A DNA stretch of 64,000 bases from Synergistaceae bacterium UBA6101 (GCA_002428495.1 DIWR01000027.1:89882-153881), one strand, 5' to 3'; shown: positions 52,169-61,339, counted from the first letter of the stretch. Notes: generated from the letters alone by a model not told the origin. Translations and numbers: made by a program.

Positions 52169-52972
52169 TTAGAAGAACATCGAAATTGCCATTAATATAA
52201 TAAATACAATAAAAAATGGGCCATAGAATTTTTCCAAAGTTTTTTTGTTTATCCGTTTACCAAATAAAGGTCCGAGGATCGCACCGGTTATAGTTCCAGA
52301 TGCAAGCAGGATCACCAGTAGCCAATTGAGAGTTCCAAATGCGCTGCGGGTCACCACTCCTGTAATAGCTATAAAAAATAGCACCATGACCGATGTTCCC
52401 ACTACCTCTAAAGAGGAAAGACCCATGCTGTTCAGTCCTGCAAGGATTGGAGGCGTGCCGCTTGTACCGAGCATACCTGACATTAGCCCGCCAAGTAGCC
52501 CAAATACCAAGCCTTTTACTATAAAAAGTTTTGAAATAGGCTTACTTTCATTAGCATTAGGCTCTTCGAGTTGTCCGTTTTCTGATATTTCTCCTTTGAC
52601 TTGCTTTTTCTTTCTTGAAATCACCATTCCGGTTCCCATGACTAGAAGAAAGATTCCAAATATTATTTTAAGAACTTTTACCGGAATAATTGTGACAAGA
52701 TAGGAACCGGAGACTACTCCGACAATTCCGCCTGCCACAAGCAGAAATCCTGTTTTTGGCTTTACATTTCCTGCCCTGTAGTGACTTATTGAAGCAGCCA
52801 GGGTTGTCGGGATAATTGTTGCAAGAGATACAGACACAGCCTGATCCATTGAAATAGCAAACAGTCCTGTCAGCATTCCGACATAAAATATTCCTCCGCC
52901 TCCACCAATTAAAGAAATTAGAAGCCCTATGACAAGCCCTGCCACAGGTAATAAATAAATCGACAAATGCAC
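52169..52972 (-). CDS. TauE/SafE-family anion exporter
   Basis: The 267-residue membrane protein has about eight segments. The start carries the LIGGGGGIFYVGMLTGLF loop and the middle the LLGGLMSGMLGTSGTPP repeat that defines the family. Members move sulfite, sulfoacetate or other organosulfur anions, so the substrate here is open. The GTG at 52972 follows AGAGGTGA, and that ribosome site overlaps the stop of an aminotransferase remnant. This suggests that the exporter was once second in an operon. Confidence 0.9.
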   Translation of the reverse strand: MHLSIYLLPVAGLVIGLLISLIGGGGGIFYVGMLTGLFAISMDQAVSVSLATIIPTTLAASISHYRAGNVKPKTGFLLVAGGIVGVVSGSYLVTIIPVKVLKIIFGIFLLVMGTGMVISRKKKQVKGEISENGQLEEPNANESKPISKLFIVKGLVFGLLGGLMSGMLGTSGTPPILAGLNSMGLSSLEVVGTSVMVLFFIAITGVVTRSAFGTLNWLLVILLASGTITGAILGPLFGKRINKKTLEKFYGPFFIVFIILMAISMFF

Positions 52973-52976
52973 TATA

Positions 52977-53075
52977 TCACCTCTTAAAATCGCCAGCTAA
53001 TTTTTCAAAGGCTGGCAACGAATTTTCAATAGTTTTGAAGCCGACACAGTAAGAAACGCGAAAATTCCCAAAGAA
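52977..53075 (-). pseudogene. C-terminal remnant of a PLP-dependent aminotransferase
   Basis: About 33 codons in one frame read FFGNFRVSYCVGFKTI, then ENSLPAFEKLAGDFKR and a stop at 52977. The FRVSYC...IENSLPAFEKLA pattern is the C-terminus of fold-type I aminotransferases. Upstream of it the frame loses all similarity, so the rest of the gene is gone. The stop lies within the ribosome site of tauE. Confidence 0.55.
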
Positions 53076-53092
53076 AACACGGAGGCAAGACA

Positions 53093-53290
53093 ATGATAAA
53101 GTGCATGAGCCTGTTCAGTCAAATACTATCTGAGATCTCGTTATCTTCAGTAAGCTTTGAGCAGCTTGTGATGAAACACGAAAACAACTGTAACGCAAAC
53201 GTTCAACACTTGTTTATGCAAACGAAAACAGAAGCGCAGATCTGCATAAGACAACAGTCCGGAACAAAGCCTTGCTATTTTATCCAATGA
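53093..53290 (+). pseudogene. Possible N-terminal transposase remnant (IS4-like, DUF4372 style)
   Basis: A 65-codon plus-strand frame with a GGAGG ribosome site 7 nt before its ATG begins MIKCMSLFSQILSEISL and continues SFEQLVMKHENN. This resembles the N-terminus of DUF4372 transposases (FxQILS...F..LV.KH). The rest loses similarity and ends early. No inverted repeats or target duplication were found. It is the only plus-strand frame in the area with such a signal. Confidence 0.4.
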
Positions 53291-53305
53291 AGAACTGGCC
53301 TGCTG

Positions 53306-53683
53306 TTATCCGACTCTGAATTCAATTGATAGCATGTCTGGGTCATATACGTAGAAATATGTGCTGTTCTCATCGGGTTTCCTGATCTCCGTAGCATTGT
53401 ATCCCATGTCGAGTGCCTGCTGCTGTTTTGCAACGATGCCTTCTTCATCTGTGTAGAAGCAGGCTACCAAACCTTTTGATGTGCACTTGTCACCTCTGGA
53501 TGCGCATACCAGTTCCACTTCGATCTCACCGCTCTCATCTTCCATAAAGCAGAGCGATGCTCCTCCCAGAGTCTCTTCACCGGCCGTAAATTCTCTGAAT
53601 GGTTTCAACCCAACGAAATCCTGATAAAATTTCTTCGATGCTTCAATATCTCTGCACATGATTGTCATTCTGAATTTTTTCAT
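53306..53683 (-). CDS. VOC/glyoxalase-fold protein
   Basis: This 125-residue protein starts KKFRMTIMCRDIEASKKFYQDF and ends FYVYDPDMLSIEFRVG, the two halves of the beta-alpha-beta-beta-beta fold of the vicinal-oxygen-chelate family. Members range from glyoxalase I to dioxygenases and drug-binding proteins. The likely metal-site Glu is in the C-terminal IEF. I chose the ATG at 53683, 5 nt after GGAGG; a longer frame to 53764 has no ribosome site. Confidence 0.85.
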   Translation of the reverse strand: MKKFRMTIMCRDIEASKKFYQDFVGLKPFREFTAGEETLGGASLCFMEDESGEIEVELVCASRGDKCTSKGLVACFYTDEEGIVAKQQQALDMGYNATEIRKPDENSTYFYVYDPDMLSIEFRVG

Positions 53684-53871
53684 TTTAACCTCCATCTCGC
53701 AGCAATGCTGCGATGCAAAATTACAGTAATAATATAACTTTTTCTGCCGATTGACAACTTTCATCTTACGAGGATTCTATACTTTTGCATCCCCATTTGT
53801 TGCTATAAAACAGTTCTTTTTACACCAACATCCAGCCTGCTCACTAGACCCTGAAAGAATTAGAAGGGGTT

Positions 53872-55245
53872 TCAACACTCTTTCACCCTTGACATAGATA
53901 CTACTGTCTCAACATGCCCTGTCTGCGGGAACATGTCGAATGGCTGGATGTTTTTGATGACGTAACCGTTTGATATCAGGCTCTTTATGTCTCGTGCAAG
54001 CGTCGCTGGACCGCAGGAGACGTATACTATTTTTTGTGGTGATATCTTTATTATCGAGGCTATGACCCTGGGATCGCATCCTGTCCTTGGAGGATCGAGC
54101 ACTACTGTTTCGAATTTATTGCCGGAGAGGGATTCTGTTACATCTTCAGCTGATCCTGAATGGCCTGTTATGTTATTCAGGGTGTTTAGCTCCGCGTTGA
54201 TCTTCAGGTATTTCGAAGCCTGTGGCCACTCCTCCACTGCCGTGACATGCTTTGCCCCCTGTGAGAGGAACGCAGTCAGAGTTCCTGCTCCAGAATACAG
54301 TTCAAGAATGTTTTGGGGAGATCCACCTGCTGCCATATTTGCCGCATATTTATAAAGCTCAAGCGCCTGTTCTGAATTGATCTGAAAGAAGGAGGATATC
54401 TCGAAGCTGAATCTGTATTTTCCTAACACTTCCTCCATAACTGTTTCGCCATAAATAGAAGAAAACTCATCTCCCCAGATGAAGTTGCCCTTTGATGGGT
54501 TTTTATTGAAGACCATGCCTCTGAGATGATCAGAATGTCCAAGGGCTATACTTTTAAGCTTCCGCGTCTCATTCCTGTCAGCAGATCTGCCCGCTACGAC
54601 CCCGCATAGGCTCTGTTCAGTATACCTTGCTGTTCGAAATACAAGATGTCTTATAAAACCCATAAGATGGTGGCTCTTTTCATTCCATCCCTCAAGCCCG
54701 GCCTCTTTCAAATCGTGTGTAAGAGAAACAACATTTGACTCCAGCTTTGGAAGAAGTATCGGACACCCTATAAAAGGAACTATATCGTGGCTCCTGTTTT
54801 TATAGAAGCCGGCAAGAAATTTTTCCCTGCGGTCAGTCTGGACCGGTAGAGAGGCCTTGTTTCTGTAGCCCCACTGTGATGGCGAGGGAATGCATTTATC
54901 AACGGATGGATCAGGTACGCCGCCGATCCTTTTGATCGCGTCATAGACAGTCTTATTCTTTAATTGAAGTTGAGATGCGTAATCAATGTGCTGCAGCTGA
55001 CAGCCTCCGCACTTCCCGAAGAGCGGGCAAAGCGGTTTTATTCTTATTGGGGAGTCATTGTGCCTCACGATGACCTTTGCTGTCGCATAGTTCTTTTTTG
55101 CCTGGACTATACGGCAAGTAACCTCTTCTTCAGGAAGCGCATCGGGAACAAAGACAACGAAGCGTTCATCTCCGAGCCTGACTATGCCCTCTCCCTCGTT
55201 GTTTATCTCAGTAATTTTAAATTTCTTAATATCTCCCTGAAGCAT
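53872..55245 (-). CDS. rlmD: 23S rRNA (uracil-5-)-methyltransferase RlmD/RumA family
   Basis: The 457-residue enzyme has an N-terminal TRAM domain (about 1-60), Fe-S cysteines (CPLFGKCGGCQLQH near residues 73-86), the SAM block LELYSGAGTLTAFLS and the catalytic pair DPPRTGC and YVSCGPATLARD. It methylates U1939 or U747-type positions of 23S rRNA. A decayed copy of its 3' end lies near 52028. Confidence 0.92.
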   Translation of the reverse strand: MLQGDIKKFKITEINNEGEGIVRLGDERFVVFVPDALPEEEVTCRIVQAKKNYATAKVIVRHNDSPIRIKPLCPLFGKCGGCQLQHIDYASQLQLKNKTVYDAIKRIGGVPDPSVDKCIPSPSQWGYRNKASLPVQTDRREKFLAGFYKNRSHDIVPFIGCPILLPKLESNVVSLTHDLKEAGLEGWNEKSHHLMGFIRHLVFRTARYTEQSLCGVVAGRSADRNETRKLKSIALGHSDHLRGMVFNKNPSKGNFIWGDEFSSIYGETVMEEVLGKYRFSFEISSFFQINSEQALELYKYAANMAAGGSPQNILELYSGAGTLTAFLSQGAKHVTAVEEWPQASKYLKINAELNTLNNITGHSGSAEDVTESLSGNKFETVVLDPPRTGCDPRVIASIIKISPQKIVYVSCGPATLARDIKSLISNGYVIKNIQPFDMFPQTGHVETVVSMSRVKEC

Positions 55246-55271
55246 GTACTCCCTCCAAAAAGGCCGAATAG

Positions 55272-55297
55272 AAAAAGGAGCGGGGAAATCTCCCCGC
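55272..55297 (-). terminator. Intrinsic terminator of the kor operon
   Basis: GCGGGGA/TCCCCGC with a 4-nt loop, then TCC and TTTTT on the minus strand, 31 bp past the korC stop. Confidence 0.85.
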
Positions 55298-55327
55298 CCC
55301 CTCTGACAGATTATATCAGATTTGTAT

Positions 55328-55897
55328 CTACTTCCTTGCAGCCATTGCCTCGTTCATCATTTGATATCCGTATTCAAAGGCCTTTTCGTTGAGTTCTTCT
55401 GTTCCTTTGGGAACTCTTGCAAGGATAGCCTTTTTGATCGCTTCCGGCTTTGTAAGGTTCTTTACTTCAAGGACCTTCGCAGCTGTGCCGAGTGCTACCA
55501 TATTGACCACGAGTTCACGGCCGAGTTTTTCTCTTGCTGTTCTTACTATTGGGAGAAGGTATACATCGGCATCAAGCTTGGGGGGCTCTGTTACAAAGAA
55601 ATCGTCAAGGATGACGGTTGCGCCCTTTGCTGTATCGTGGCTGTACTGGTCACATGCTTTCTGAGTAAGGATGATCTGAAGGTTGGGATGTGCTGCCTTC
55701 GGGTAGTCTATCTCAGCGCGGTCATATACGACTTCTGATTTGGAAGCTCCGCCGCGGGCTTCGGGACCGTATGCCTGACTCTGAACAGAATTGAGGCCCT
55801 CTGTATTAAGTGCGGCAGCCTCACCCAGGATCACTGCGGCGAGGATGACTCCCTGTCCGCCGGATCCAGCAACGCGAATTTCAAAACGTTCGCTCAT
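55328..55897 (-). CDS. korC: 2-Oxoacid:ferredoxin oxidoreductase, gamma subunit
   Basis: The 189-residue gamma subunit has the N-terminal RVAGSGGQGVILAAVILGEAA motif followed by SVQSQAYGPEARGGASKSEVV, both diagnostic. With the alpha, beta and ferredoxin subunits it oxidises a 2-oxoacid (2-oxoglutarate, or branched-chain type) to acyl-CoA plus CO2, passing electrons to ferredoxin. The four genes lie within 70 bp of each other in total spacing. The naming as Kor rather than Vor is a guess from subunit order. Confidence 0.9.
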   Translation of the reverse strand: MSERFEIRVAGSGGQGVILAAVILGEAAALNTEGLNSVQSQAYGPEARGGASKSEVVYDRAEIDYPKAAHPNLQIILTQKACDQYSHDTAKGATVILDDFFVTEPPKLDADVYLLPIVRTAREKLGRELVVNMVALGTAAKVLEVKNLTKPEAIKKAILARVPKGTEELNEKAFEYGYQMMNEAMAARK

Positions 55898-55910
55898 GAT
55901 CCGTTACCCC

Positions 55911-56738
55911 CTATGCCTTCTGAGCGCGTGCAATGACTTCATCATAGCGCTCAGTGTATTCGCGGGCATCTTCGATATTGACGAATTCGCCAATGATGAT
56001 CTTGCCCTTGAGTTCTTCAGCAGTCATTGTGTCGGCCTTGGCCTTCATGACTGAGTTGTCCTTAAGAAAATTGAAATTATCCATCGGACGGCTGCGCTTG
56101 TTCTTACGGCCAAACTGAGTGTGGCAGAAGGAGACGATTTCGACTACTGCAAAACCCTTCTTCTGGTGCAGGATGGCCTTTTTGAGTATCTGCTCGCACA
56201 TTGCGGGCTGAGCAACTGTTGCACGTGCAACGAATGTGGCTCCTGCGCCTTCAGCCAGTTTGCAGATGTCGAATGTCGGGTCGACTGCACCGTAAGGAGC
56301 TGTTGATGCAAATGCGCCTTCAGGTGTTGTCGGGGAAGCCTGTCCGCCGGTCATACCGTAGATGTTGTTGTTCATTACTACAGCAGTGATGCCTATGTTG
56401 CGGCGGCATGCGTGGATAAAGTGGTTTCCTCCGATAGCGGTTCCGTCACCGTCTCCCATTACGTTGACGATGGTGAGACCGGGATTTGCCATTTTAACTC
56501 CTGTAGCAAATGCGAGTGAACGTCCGTGCGCCGTGTGGAGCGTGCATGCGTCAATGTATCCGGGCATACGGCTAGAGCATCCGATACCTGAAGAAATGCA
56601 TATCTGATCCTGGGGGATCTTAAGGTCAGCGAGGGCGCGGAGAATTGCGTGCATTATTATTCCATGTCCGCATCCGGGGCACCAGATGTGTGGCATAAAT
56701 TTGGTACGTAGGAGTTTTTTTACATCTTCGCGGGGCAT
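55911..56738 (-). CDS. korB: 2-Oxoacid:ferredoxin oxidoreductase, beta (TPP) subunit
   Basis: The 275-residue subunit carries the thiamine diphosphate site: HIWCPGCGHG, then GIGCSSRMPGY and NVMGDGDGTAIGGNHFIHA with the GDG...N metal motif. It is 13 bp before korC and 2 bp after korA. The length and motif order fit the 2-oxoglutarate/2-oxoisovalerate enzymes. Confidence 0.92.
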   Translation of the reverse strand: MPREDVKKLLRTKFMPHIWCPGCGHGIIMHAILRALADLKIPQDQICISSGIGCSSRMPGYIDACTLHTAHGRSLAFATGVKMANPGLTIVNVMGDGDGTAIGGNHFIHACRRNIGITAVVMNNNIYGMTGGQASPTTPEGAFASTAPYGAVDPTFDICKLAEGAGATFVARATVAQPAMCEQILKKAILHQKKGFAVVEIVSFCHTQFGRKNKRSRPMDNFNFLKDNSVMKAKADTMTAEELKGKIIIGEFVNIEDAREYTERYDEVIARAQKA

Positions 56739-56740
56739 AA

Positions 56741-57871
56741 TTACGCCACCTCCTTGATGAAGGACATGATATGGTCGGGTTTGTAGAGTTCACCGTTAAT
56801 GAGGTTTTTGCGATGTACTTCGCATCTGCCTGCAACGGCTCTCTCTACTTCGTTCACCATCTGTCCAGCGTTAAGTTCGGGTACGATTATATGTTTGACT
56901 CTCTTTGAGAGTTCTGCGATCTCTTTGTCAGGGAAGGGCCAAAGTGTGATAGGACGGAAATGTCCGACCTTGACGCCCTCAAGGCGAAGTTCGCGGATCG
57001 CGCGGAGTGCAGAGCGTGAGACGCTGCCGTAGGAAACTACTACTACTTCTGCGTCATCCATGCTCTCTTCTTTGAATTCGACGATATCATCGCGGAAGCG
57101 GTCTACCTTGCGGATTATGCGGTTTGCCTTCTTGTCGATCTCATCGGCTTCGTTTGTCGGGAATCCCCAGTCGTTGCTGGTGAGGCCCGTAACATGCCAG
57201 CGGTATCCGTCGCCGAATGCTGCCATTGGCGGGATATCATCATCGTCTGCCTTGTAGGGAATAAACTCTTCAGGGCATACGGTAGGCTTTTTGCGGTCCA
57301 CGATCTCATATGTGCCGGGTTCGGGGATGACGATCTTTTCGCGCATATGACCGATGATTTCGTCAGCCATTACAAGGACAGGCTGACGGAAACGCTCTGC
57401 CATATTGAAAGCTTTGACTGTGATCTCGTAGCATTCCTGGATCGATGAGGGAGCATATGCTATCGTCCCATGGTCGCCGTGGGTTCCCCACTTGGCCTGC
57501 ATTACGTCAGCCTGTGAAACCTTTGTGGGAAGTCCTGTTGAGGGGCCGCCGCGCTGTACATCAGCAACTACGATTGGAATTTCCGCTATATATGCATAGC
57601 CCAGAAGCTCCTGCTTCAGTGAGATGCCAGGACCTGAGCTTCCTGTCATAGATTTAAGGCCGGCTATAGAAGCGCCTATTGTTGCAGCGATACCGCCTAT
57701 CTCGTCTTCCATCTGAACGAACTTTCCGCCAAGTCTTGGAAGTTCTTCAGACATAACTTCCATGATCTCTGTTGAAGGGGTAATTGGATAACCGCCAAAG
57801 AATCTGCATCCGGCGGCAACTGCACCCATAGCGATAGCTTTGTTGCCCTGCCAAAATTCAACCTGAGCCAT
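56741..57871 (-). CDS. korA: 2-Oxoacid:ferredoxin oxidoreductase, alpha subunit
   Basis: The 376-residue alpha subunit has GCRFFGGYPITPSTEI at the start, QMEDEIGGIAATIGAS and MTGSSGPGISLKQE. The C-terminal transketolase-like half includes VVVSYGSVSRSALRAIRELR. It contributes to the TPP site of the beta subunit. It starts 2 bp after korD. Confidence 0.93.
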   Translation of the reverse strand: MAQVEFWQGNKAIAMGAVAAGCRFFGGYPITPSTEIMEVMSEELPRLGGKFVQMEDEIGGIAATIGASIAGLKSMTGSSGPGISLKQELLGYAYIAEIPIVVADVQRGGPSTGLPTKVSQADVMQAKWGTHGDHGTIAYAPSSIQECYEITVKAFNMAERFRQPVLVMADEIIGHMREKIVIPEPGTYEIVDRKKPTVCPEEFIPYKADDDDIPPMAAFGDGYRWHVTGLTSNDWGFPTNEADEIDKKANRIIRKVDRFRDDIVEFKEESMDDAEVVVVSYGSVSRSALRAIRELRLEGVKVGHFRPITLWPFPDKEIAELSKRVKHIIVPELNAGQMVNEVERAVAGRCEVHRKNLINGELYKPDHIMSFIKEVA

Positions 57872-57873
57872 AT

Positions 57874-58074
57874 TTAGTCACGCTCCTTAACTGTTATTGC
57901 CATATCAGGGCAGACGTTGTCGCACTGGTGGCAGCCAATGCAATCGTCAGGGCGTACAGGCACAGACTTAACCTGTTCGCTTAGTTCAAGAACTTTCTTA
58001 GGGCATATAGCGATACAGAGGCCACATCCTTTGCACCATTTGCTAAAGATATCGATGTCGAACTTCTTCGCCAA
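57874..58074 (-). CDS. korD: 2-Oxoacid:ferredoxin oxidoreductase, delta (2[4Fe-4S] ferredoxin) subunit
   Basis: The 66-residue ferredoxin has two CxxCxxCxxxCP motifs (CKGCGLCIAICP and CIGCHQCDNVCP), wiring the TPP site to external ferredoxin. I favour a TTG at 58074 with AAGGTGGG just before it, matching the short family N-terminus. An ATG at 58098 gives eight extra residues but lacks a ribosome site. First gene of the operon. Confidence 0.88.
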   Translation of the reverse strand: MAKKFDIDIFSKWCKGCGLCIAICPKKVLELSEQVKSVPVRPDDCIGCHQCDNVCPDMAITVKERD

Positions 58075-58153
58075 AAAACCCACCTTCCTTCCCCACATCT
58101 AATCAGTATTTGTCTGTCAACCATTAATAGTATTGATTGGCATAACCCTGGGT

Positions 58154-58182
58154 ATTATGACAAACATTTCACATTTATTCAA
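58154..58182 (-). promoter_or_regulatory. Probable sigma-70 promoter of the kor operon
   Basis: A TTGAAT -35 (58177-58182) and CATAAT -10 (58154-58159) are 17 bp apart, about 80 nt before korD. Confidence 0.5.
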
Positions 58183-58219
58183 GGAAAAGATAAAATTCTT
58201 TATATTCTGACAATAATAC

Positions 58220-58885
58220 TCATATATATGAAGTCGGACCTATATCCGGCTCACGAAGATAAGCACCCTGTATTTTGTCCGGGGAAATTGAAAGTTCTTT
58301 GTAATATTCCCCCATCAAAGCTGTCTGCCCCGGTCTCCCGACAGTTCTAGGCAAAACATTATTAGGCAAGGCTGAAAATTCATTGAATAATTTCACGTCT
58401 TTGCCTACCAGCATGGCATCAGGGTAAAGAAAAAGGAAATCAGCAAATTCTGCAGCGGTACAAAATTTTGGGTATACGAATGGCTTTAATTCCCTCCCGT
58501 CTGAAAAATACAGGGCACAATAAATACAGTTCTGTCTGGCTTTTATGACAGGAGCAATAGGAATTCCCATAGTCCTAAGGTCATGAACTAAGGTCTCAAG
58601 CGAGGAGACCGGCAGTATCCTTATTCCAAGCGCCTTAGCAAGTGCAGCGGAATAAGCTATGCCTGTCCTGATCCCGGTGTAATATCCGGGTCCGTTTGCC
58701 GCTGCTATCAGATCCAGTTCTGAGATGTCTATCGAGAGTTTTAAAAGCATCCCTTCTACAATAAGCGGAAGGCATGAAGATTGCTGCCTCCCAAGCTCAA
58801 GGCTTATTTCAGAAAGGAGGGCTCCTTCGGAGGCAATTCCGATGTTTGTGAATTTAGTTGTGCAGTCTATTCCCAGAACCTTCAT
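58220..58885 (-). CDS. tsaB: tRNA N6-threonylcarbamoyladenosine biosynthesis protein TsaB
   Basis: TsaB (YeaZ) pairs with TsaD and TsaE to make the t6A tRNA modification. The 221-residue protein begins KVLGIDCTTKFTNIGIA and has AAANGPGYYTGIRTGIAYSAALA, the ASKHA-fold signature. I chose the ATG at 58885 after GAGGGG; it overlaps tsaE by 32 nt. The C-terminal half is variable, as usual in the family. Confidence 0.92.
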   Translation of the reverse strand: MKVLGIDCTTKFTNIGIASEGALLSEISLELGRQQSSCLPLIVEGMLLKLSIDISELDLIAAANGPGYYTGIRTGIAYSAALAKALGIRILPVSSLETLVHDLRTMGIPIAPVIKARQNCIYCALYFSDGRELKPFVYPKFCTAAEFADFLFLYPDAMLVGKDVKLFNEFSALPNNVLPRTVGRPGQTALMGEYYKELSISPDKIQGAYLREPDIGPTSYI

Positions 58886-59405
58886 AATTCCCCTCTTTTT
58901 CGCATACAGATCCCGGAATATCAGCAGAAAGTGCATTCAGAAGATCCTCTGCAGTTTTTCCAAGCGCCCTTATCGTGACAGACCTGAAATTATCATCTTC
59001 TCCGCAGTGGCTGATAATTATATCAAGGGTATCCTTTAAAGGCGGAGTGTGCCATCTTTCTGCCCATTCAACAACAAGAACGCAGCCATTATCGATGTAA
59101 TTTTCAAAATCGAGGGCATCAGCCTCAATATGGGAATTCAGCCTGTACAGGTCGGCGTGTATAAGCGGTATATCCGCTTCATGTTCCGCGATCAGAATGA
59201 AAGTCGGGCTCTTTATCTTGCCGCAGCCAAGAGCTTTGCCAATTCCCTGTGTGAGAAGGGTCTTTCCCATGCCAAGTCCGCCATGCAAAAGAATGGTCAG
59301 CCCCGGATAAGAATGTTTTCCAATAGACATTCCAAGGGTCCGTGTCTCCTCTTCAGAAAAGGTGACTATATCCAGCCTTCTAGTTGAGTGTGAAAGGCAG
59401 TGCAT
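58854..59405 (-). CDS. tsaE: tRNA threonylcarbamoyladenosine biosynthesis ATPase TsaE
   Basis: The 183-residue ATPase has Walker A LHGGLGMGKTLLTQG (about 38-52), SPTFILI and the HADLYRL and VLVVEWAERW blocks of TsaE (YjeE). It overlaps nnr and tsaB. This end-to-end order nnr-tsaE-tsaB is widely conserved. The start at 59405 lies within the end of nnr. Confidence 0.92.
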   Translation of the reverse strand: MHCLSHSTRRLDIVTFSEEETRTLGMSIGKHSYPGLTILLHGGLGMGKTLLTQGIGKALGCGKIKSPTFILIAEHEADIPLIHADLYRLNSHIEADALDFENYIDNGCVLVVEWAERWHTPPLKDTLDIIISHCGEDDNFRSVTIRALGKTAEDLLNALSADIPGSVCEKEGNYEGSGNRLHN

Positions 59406-60912
59406 CTGCTATCTCTCTCGCCAGTGTACCGCGGGATCCTGACCTTTTCTCAATAAATGAACCCGCAGCGCCATGTGCTGCTGCTCCGGTGACCACGGCA
59501 TCGAATATTGGCATACCGGATGCCATCAGTGCCCCGACAGCACCGCTAAGCACATCTCCCGAACCGGGCACAGCCAGAACAGGAGATCCTTCCTTAATGA
59601 TCGTTATGTTCTTTCCTTTTGAATATACCACTGTATCCATACCCTTCAGCAACACCGTTCCGGCTGCACGTGACATCAAGACTGCAGCCCCGGTCCTGTC
59701 TTTGTTGATATCTTCCGTTTCAGATCCAAGCAGGCTTGCGGCTTCCCCGCTGTGAGGAGTTATGACCGCGTCGGTCCTGAATGCAGGATCGTATTTTTCA
59801 AAGGAGAGAAAATGAAGGCCGTCACCGTCAACAAGGAGCGGCTTCTTCCATTTCTTCCAGAACCAGTCAATTATGGATCCTGAAGCTTCGTTTCTCCCAA
59901 GACCCGGACCAACGACAGCAGCATCACATCTCTTTTCCCAGGCCCCAATTGCTTCAGCAAGGCACTCAGGCAATATTTCGTCTCCCTTTGTCCTCAGTGG
60001 CACAAAAATAGCTTCGGGGAGAAAGAGAGATGCACTCTCCACCATGAAATCAGGTATCGCCATTACAACAAATCCTGCACCTGAACGGAGTGCGCCAAGA
60101 CCCGTGAGCAGCGGCGCTCCCCTGTAGTTGACGCTTCCTCCTACTACAAGTAAGCCTCCTTTTTTACCTTTATGTATATCTCTTGGGATCTTTGGCAGCA
60201 GTTTTTGTATATCTTCCCTACCGAAAGAGAGAATGCCCTTACTCTCATCAAGGACCTTGTCAGAAGATATACCGATTTCAGCGATCACTACTCTTCCGCA
60301 CATATCATATGCAGGAGAAAAACACATTCCTCTTTTAGCTGCAAGAAAGGTGACTGTCAGATCTGCCTTGACGCAAGGATCATAAATATTACCAGACAAA
60401 GGGTCGATGCCACTTGGAATATCAAAAGCCACAACTGCCCTGTTAATGTTACAATGTCTTATAAGGCGTTCAACTTCTCCCCTTGGAGCGCCTTTGGAAC
60501 CTGTCCCGAGAAGTGAATCGATCAGGCAGTCAGCTTCGTTTGCCTCTTTGCTGATCTCTCTGTCTGTAAGATCTTTGGAATATCTTACCGTGCAGTTCGG
60601 ATCATTTAAATTGATAAGGGCCTCAAGGTTAATTTTGGCATCGCCTTTGTATGTTTTTAAATCAGACGACAATATCATCGTCACCTTTAGTCCTTTTTTC
60701 AAAAAAAATCTTGCTGCTACGAAGCCGTCCCCGCCGTTGTTTCCCGGACCTGCAAAAATAAGGAAGCTTTGTGAATCAGGATACCTTTTTAATGTCTCTC
60801 GGGCAGCGTTAGTTCCGGCGTTCTCCATGAGCTCGAGCGAATCTATTCCATATTTCTGTACTGCGAGGGTATCAGCCTGCCTAACGTCTTCGGGGGCATA
60901 GTATCTTATCAT
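59380..60912 (-). CDS. nnr: Bifunctional NAD(P)H-hydrate epimerase/ADP-dependent dehydratase
   Basis: The 510-residue repair enzyme fixes hydrated NADH and NADPH. The N-terminal epimerase half has MENAGTNAA, FAGPGNNGGDGFVAARF and FDIPSGIDP. The C-terminal dehydratase half has GLGALRSGAGFV, VVGPGLGRNEAS, TPHSGEAASLLG and PGSGDVLSGAVGALMASG. Both halves appear intact. It overlaps acpS by 4 nt and tsaE by 26 nt. Confidence 0.94.
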   Translation of the reverse strand: MIRYYAPEDVRQADTLAVQKYGIDSLELMENAGTNAARETLKRYPDSQSFLIFAGPGNNGGDGFVAARFFLKKGLKVTMILSSDLKTYKGDAKINLEALINLNDPNCTVRYSKDLTDREISKEANEADCLIDSLLGTGSKGAPRGEVERLIRHCNINRAVVAFDIPSGIDPLSGNIYDPCVKADLTVTFLAAKRGMCFSPAYDMCGRVVIAEIGISSDKVLDESKGILSFGREDIQKLLPKIPRDIHKGKKGGLLVVGGSVNYRGAPLLTGLGALRSGAGFVVMAIPDFMVESASLFLPEAIFVPLRTKGDEILPECLAEAIGAWEKRCDAAVVGPGLGRNEASGSIIDWFWKKWKKPLLVDGDGLHFLSFEKYDPAFRTDAVITPHSGEAASLLGSETEDINKDRTGAAVLMSRAAGTVLLKGMDTVVYSKGKNITIIKEGSPVLAVPGSGDVLSGAVGALMASGMPIFDAVVTGAAAHGAAGSFIEKRSGSRGTLAREIADALPFTLN

Positions 60913-61280
60913 TGGTTTTTCTCCAGGATAACAACTGCAACAGCGATCCCGGCTTCATGCGAAATGGAAAGGAATATGTTGTCTATCCCCTCGTTCGAGA
61001 ACTTTGAAAGCGTGTTTTCGTCAAATATGAACCGGGGTCCTGAAGCAGTTCTTTTGACCGAACAGGAATTTATGCCAAGTCCGGCTATTCCCCATCCAGT
61101 CGCTTTGGATAAGGCCTCGCGGGCAGCAAAAGCCGCGGCGTAATGAGCAGCCGGGTCCGCGTTAGACTCTGCATAGGTTATCTCTTCTTCAGAAAAGACA
61201 CGTTTGCAAAATCCTTCTCTTGAAACAGCTTTGCGCATCCGTGAGACATCACATATATCTATTCCAATCCCGCGTATCAT
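60909..61280 (-). CDS. acpS: Holo-[acyl-carrier-protein] synthase
   Basis: The 123-residue enzyme attaches the 4'-phosphopantetheine arm to ACP. It has the metal motif IRGIGIDICDVSRM (Asp8) and AAFAAREALSKATG. I chose the ATG at 61280, 6 nt after AGGTG, over the in-frame GTG at 61289 that overlaps this site. acpS-nnr is a common pair. Confidence 0.93.
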   Translation of the reverse strand: MIRGIGIDICDVSRMRKAVSREGFCKRVFSEEEITYAESNADPAAHYAAAFAAREALSKATGWGIAGLGINSCSVKRTASGPRFIFDENTLSKFSNEGIDNIFLSISHEAGIAVAVVILEKNQ

Positions 61281-61339
61281 TTTAAACACCTGCTTTATTT
61301 ATCTCAGATCTTGACAACAGGATCTTTGGAAAAGTATTT

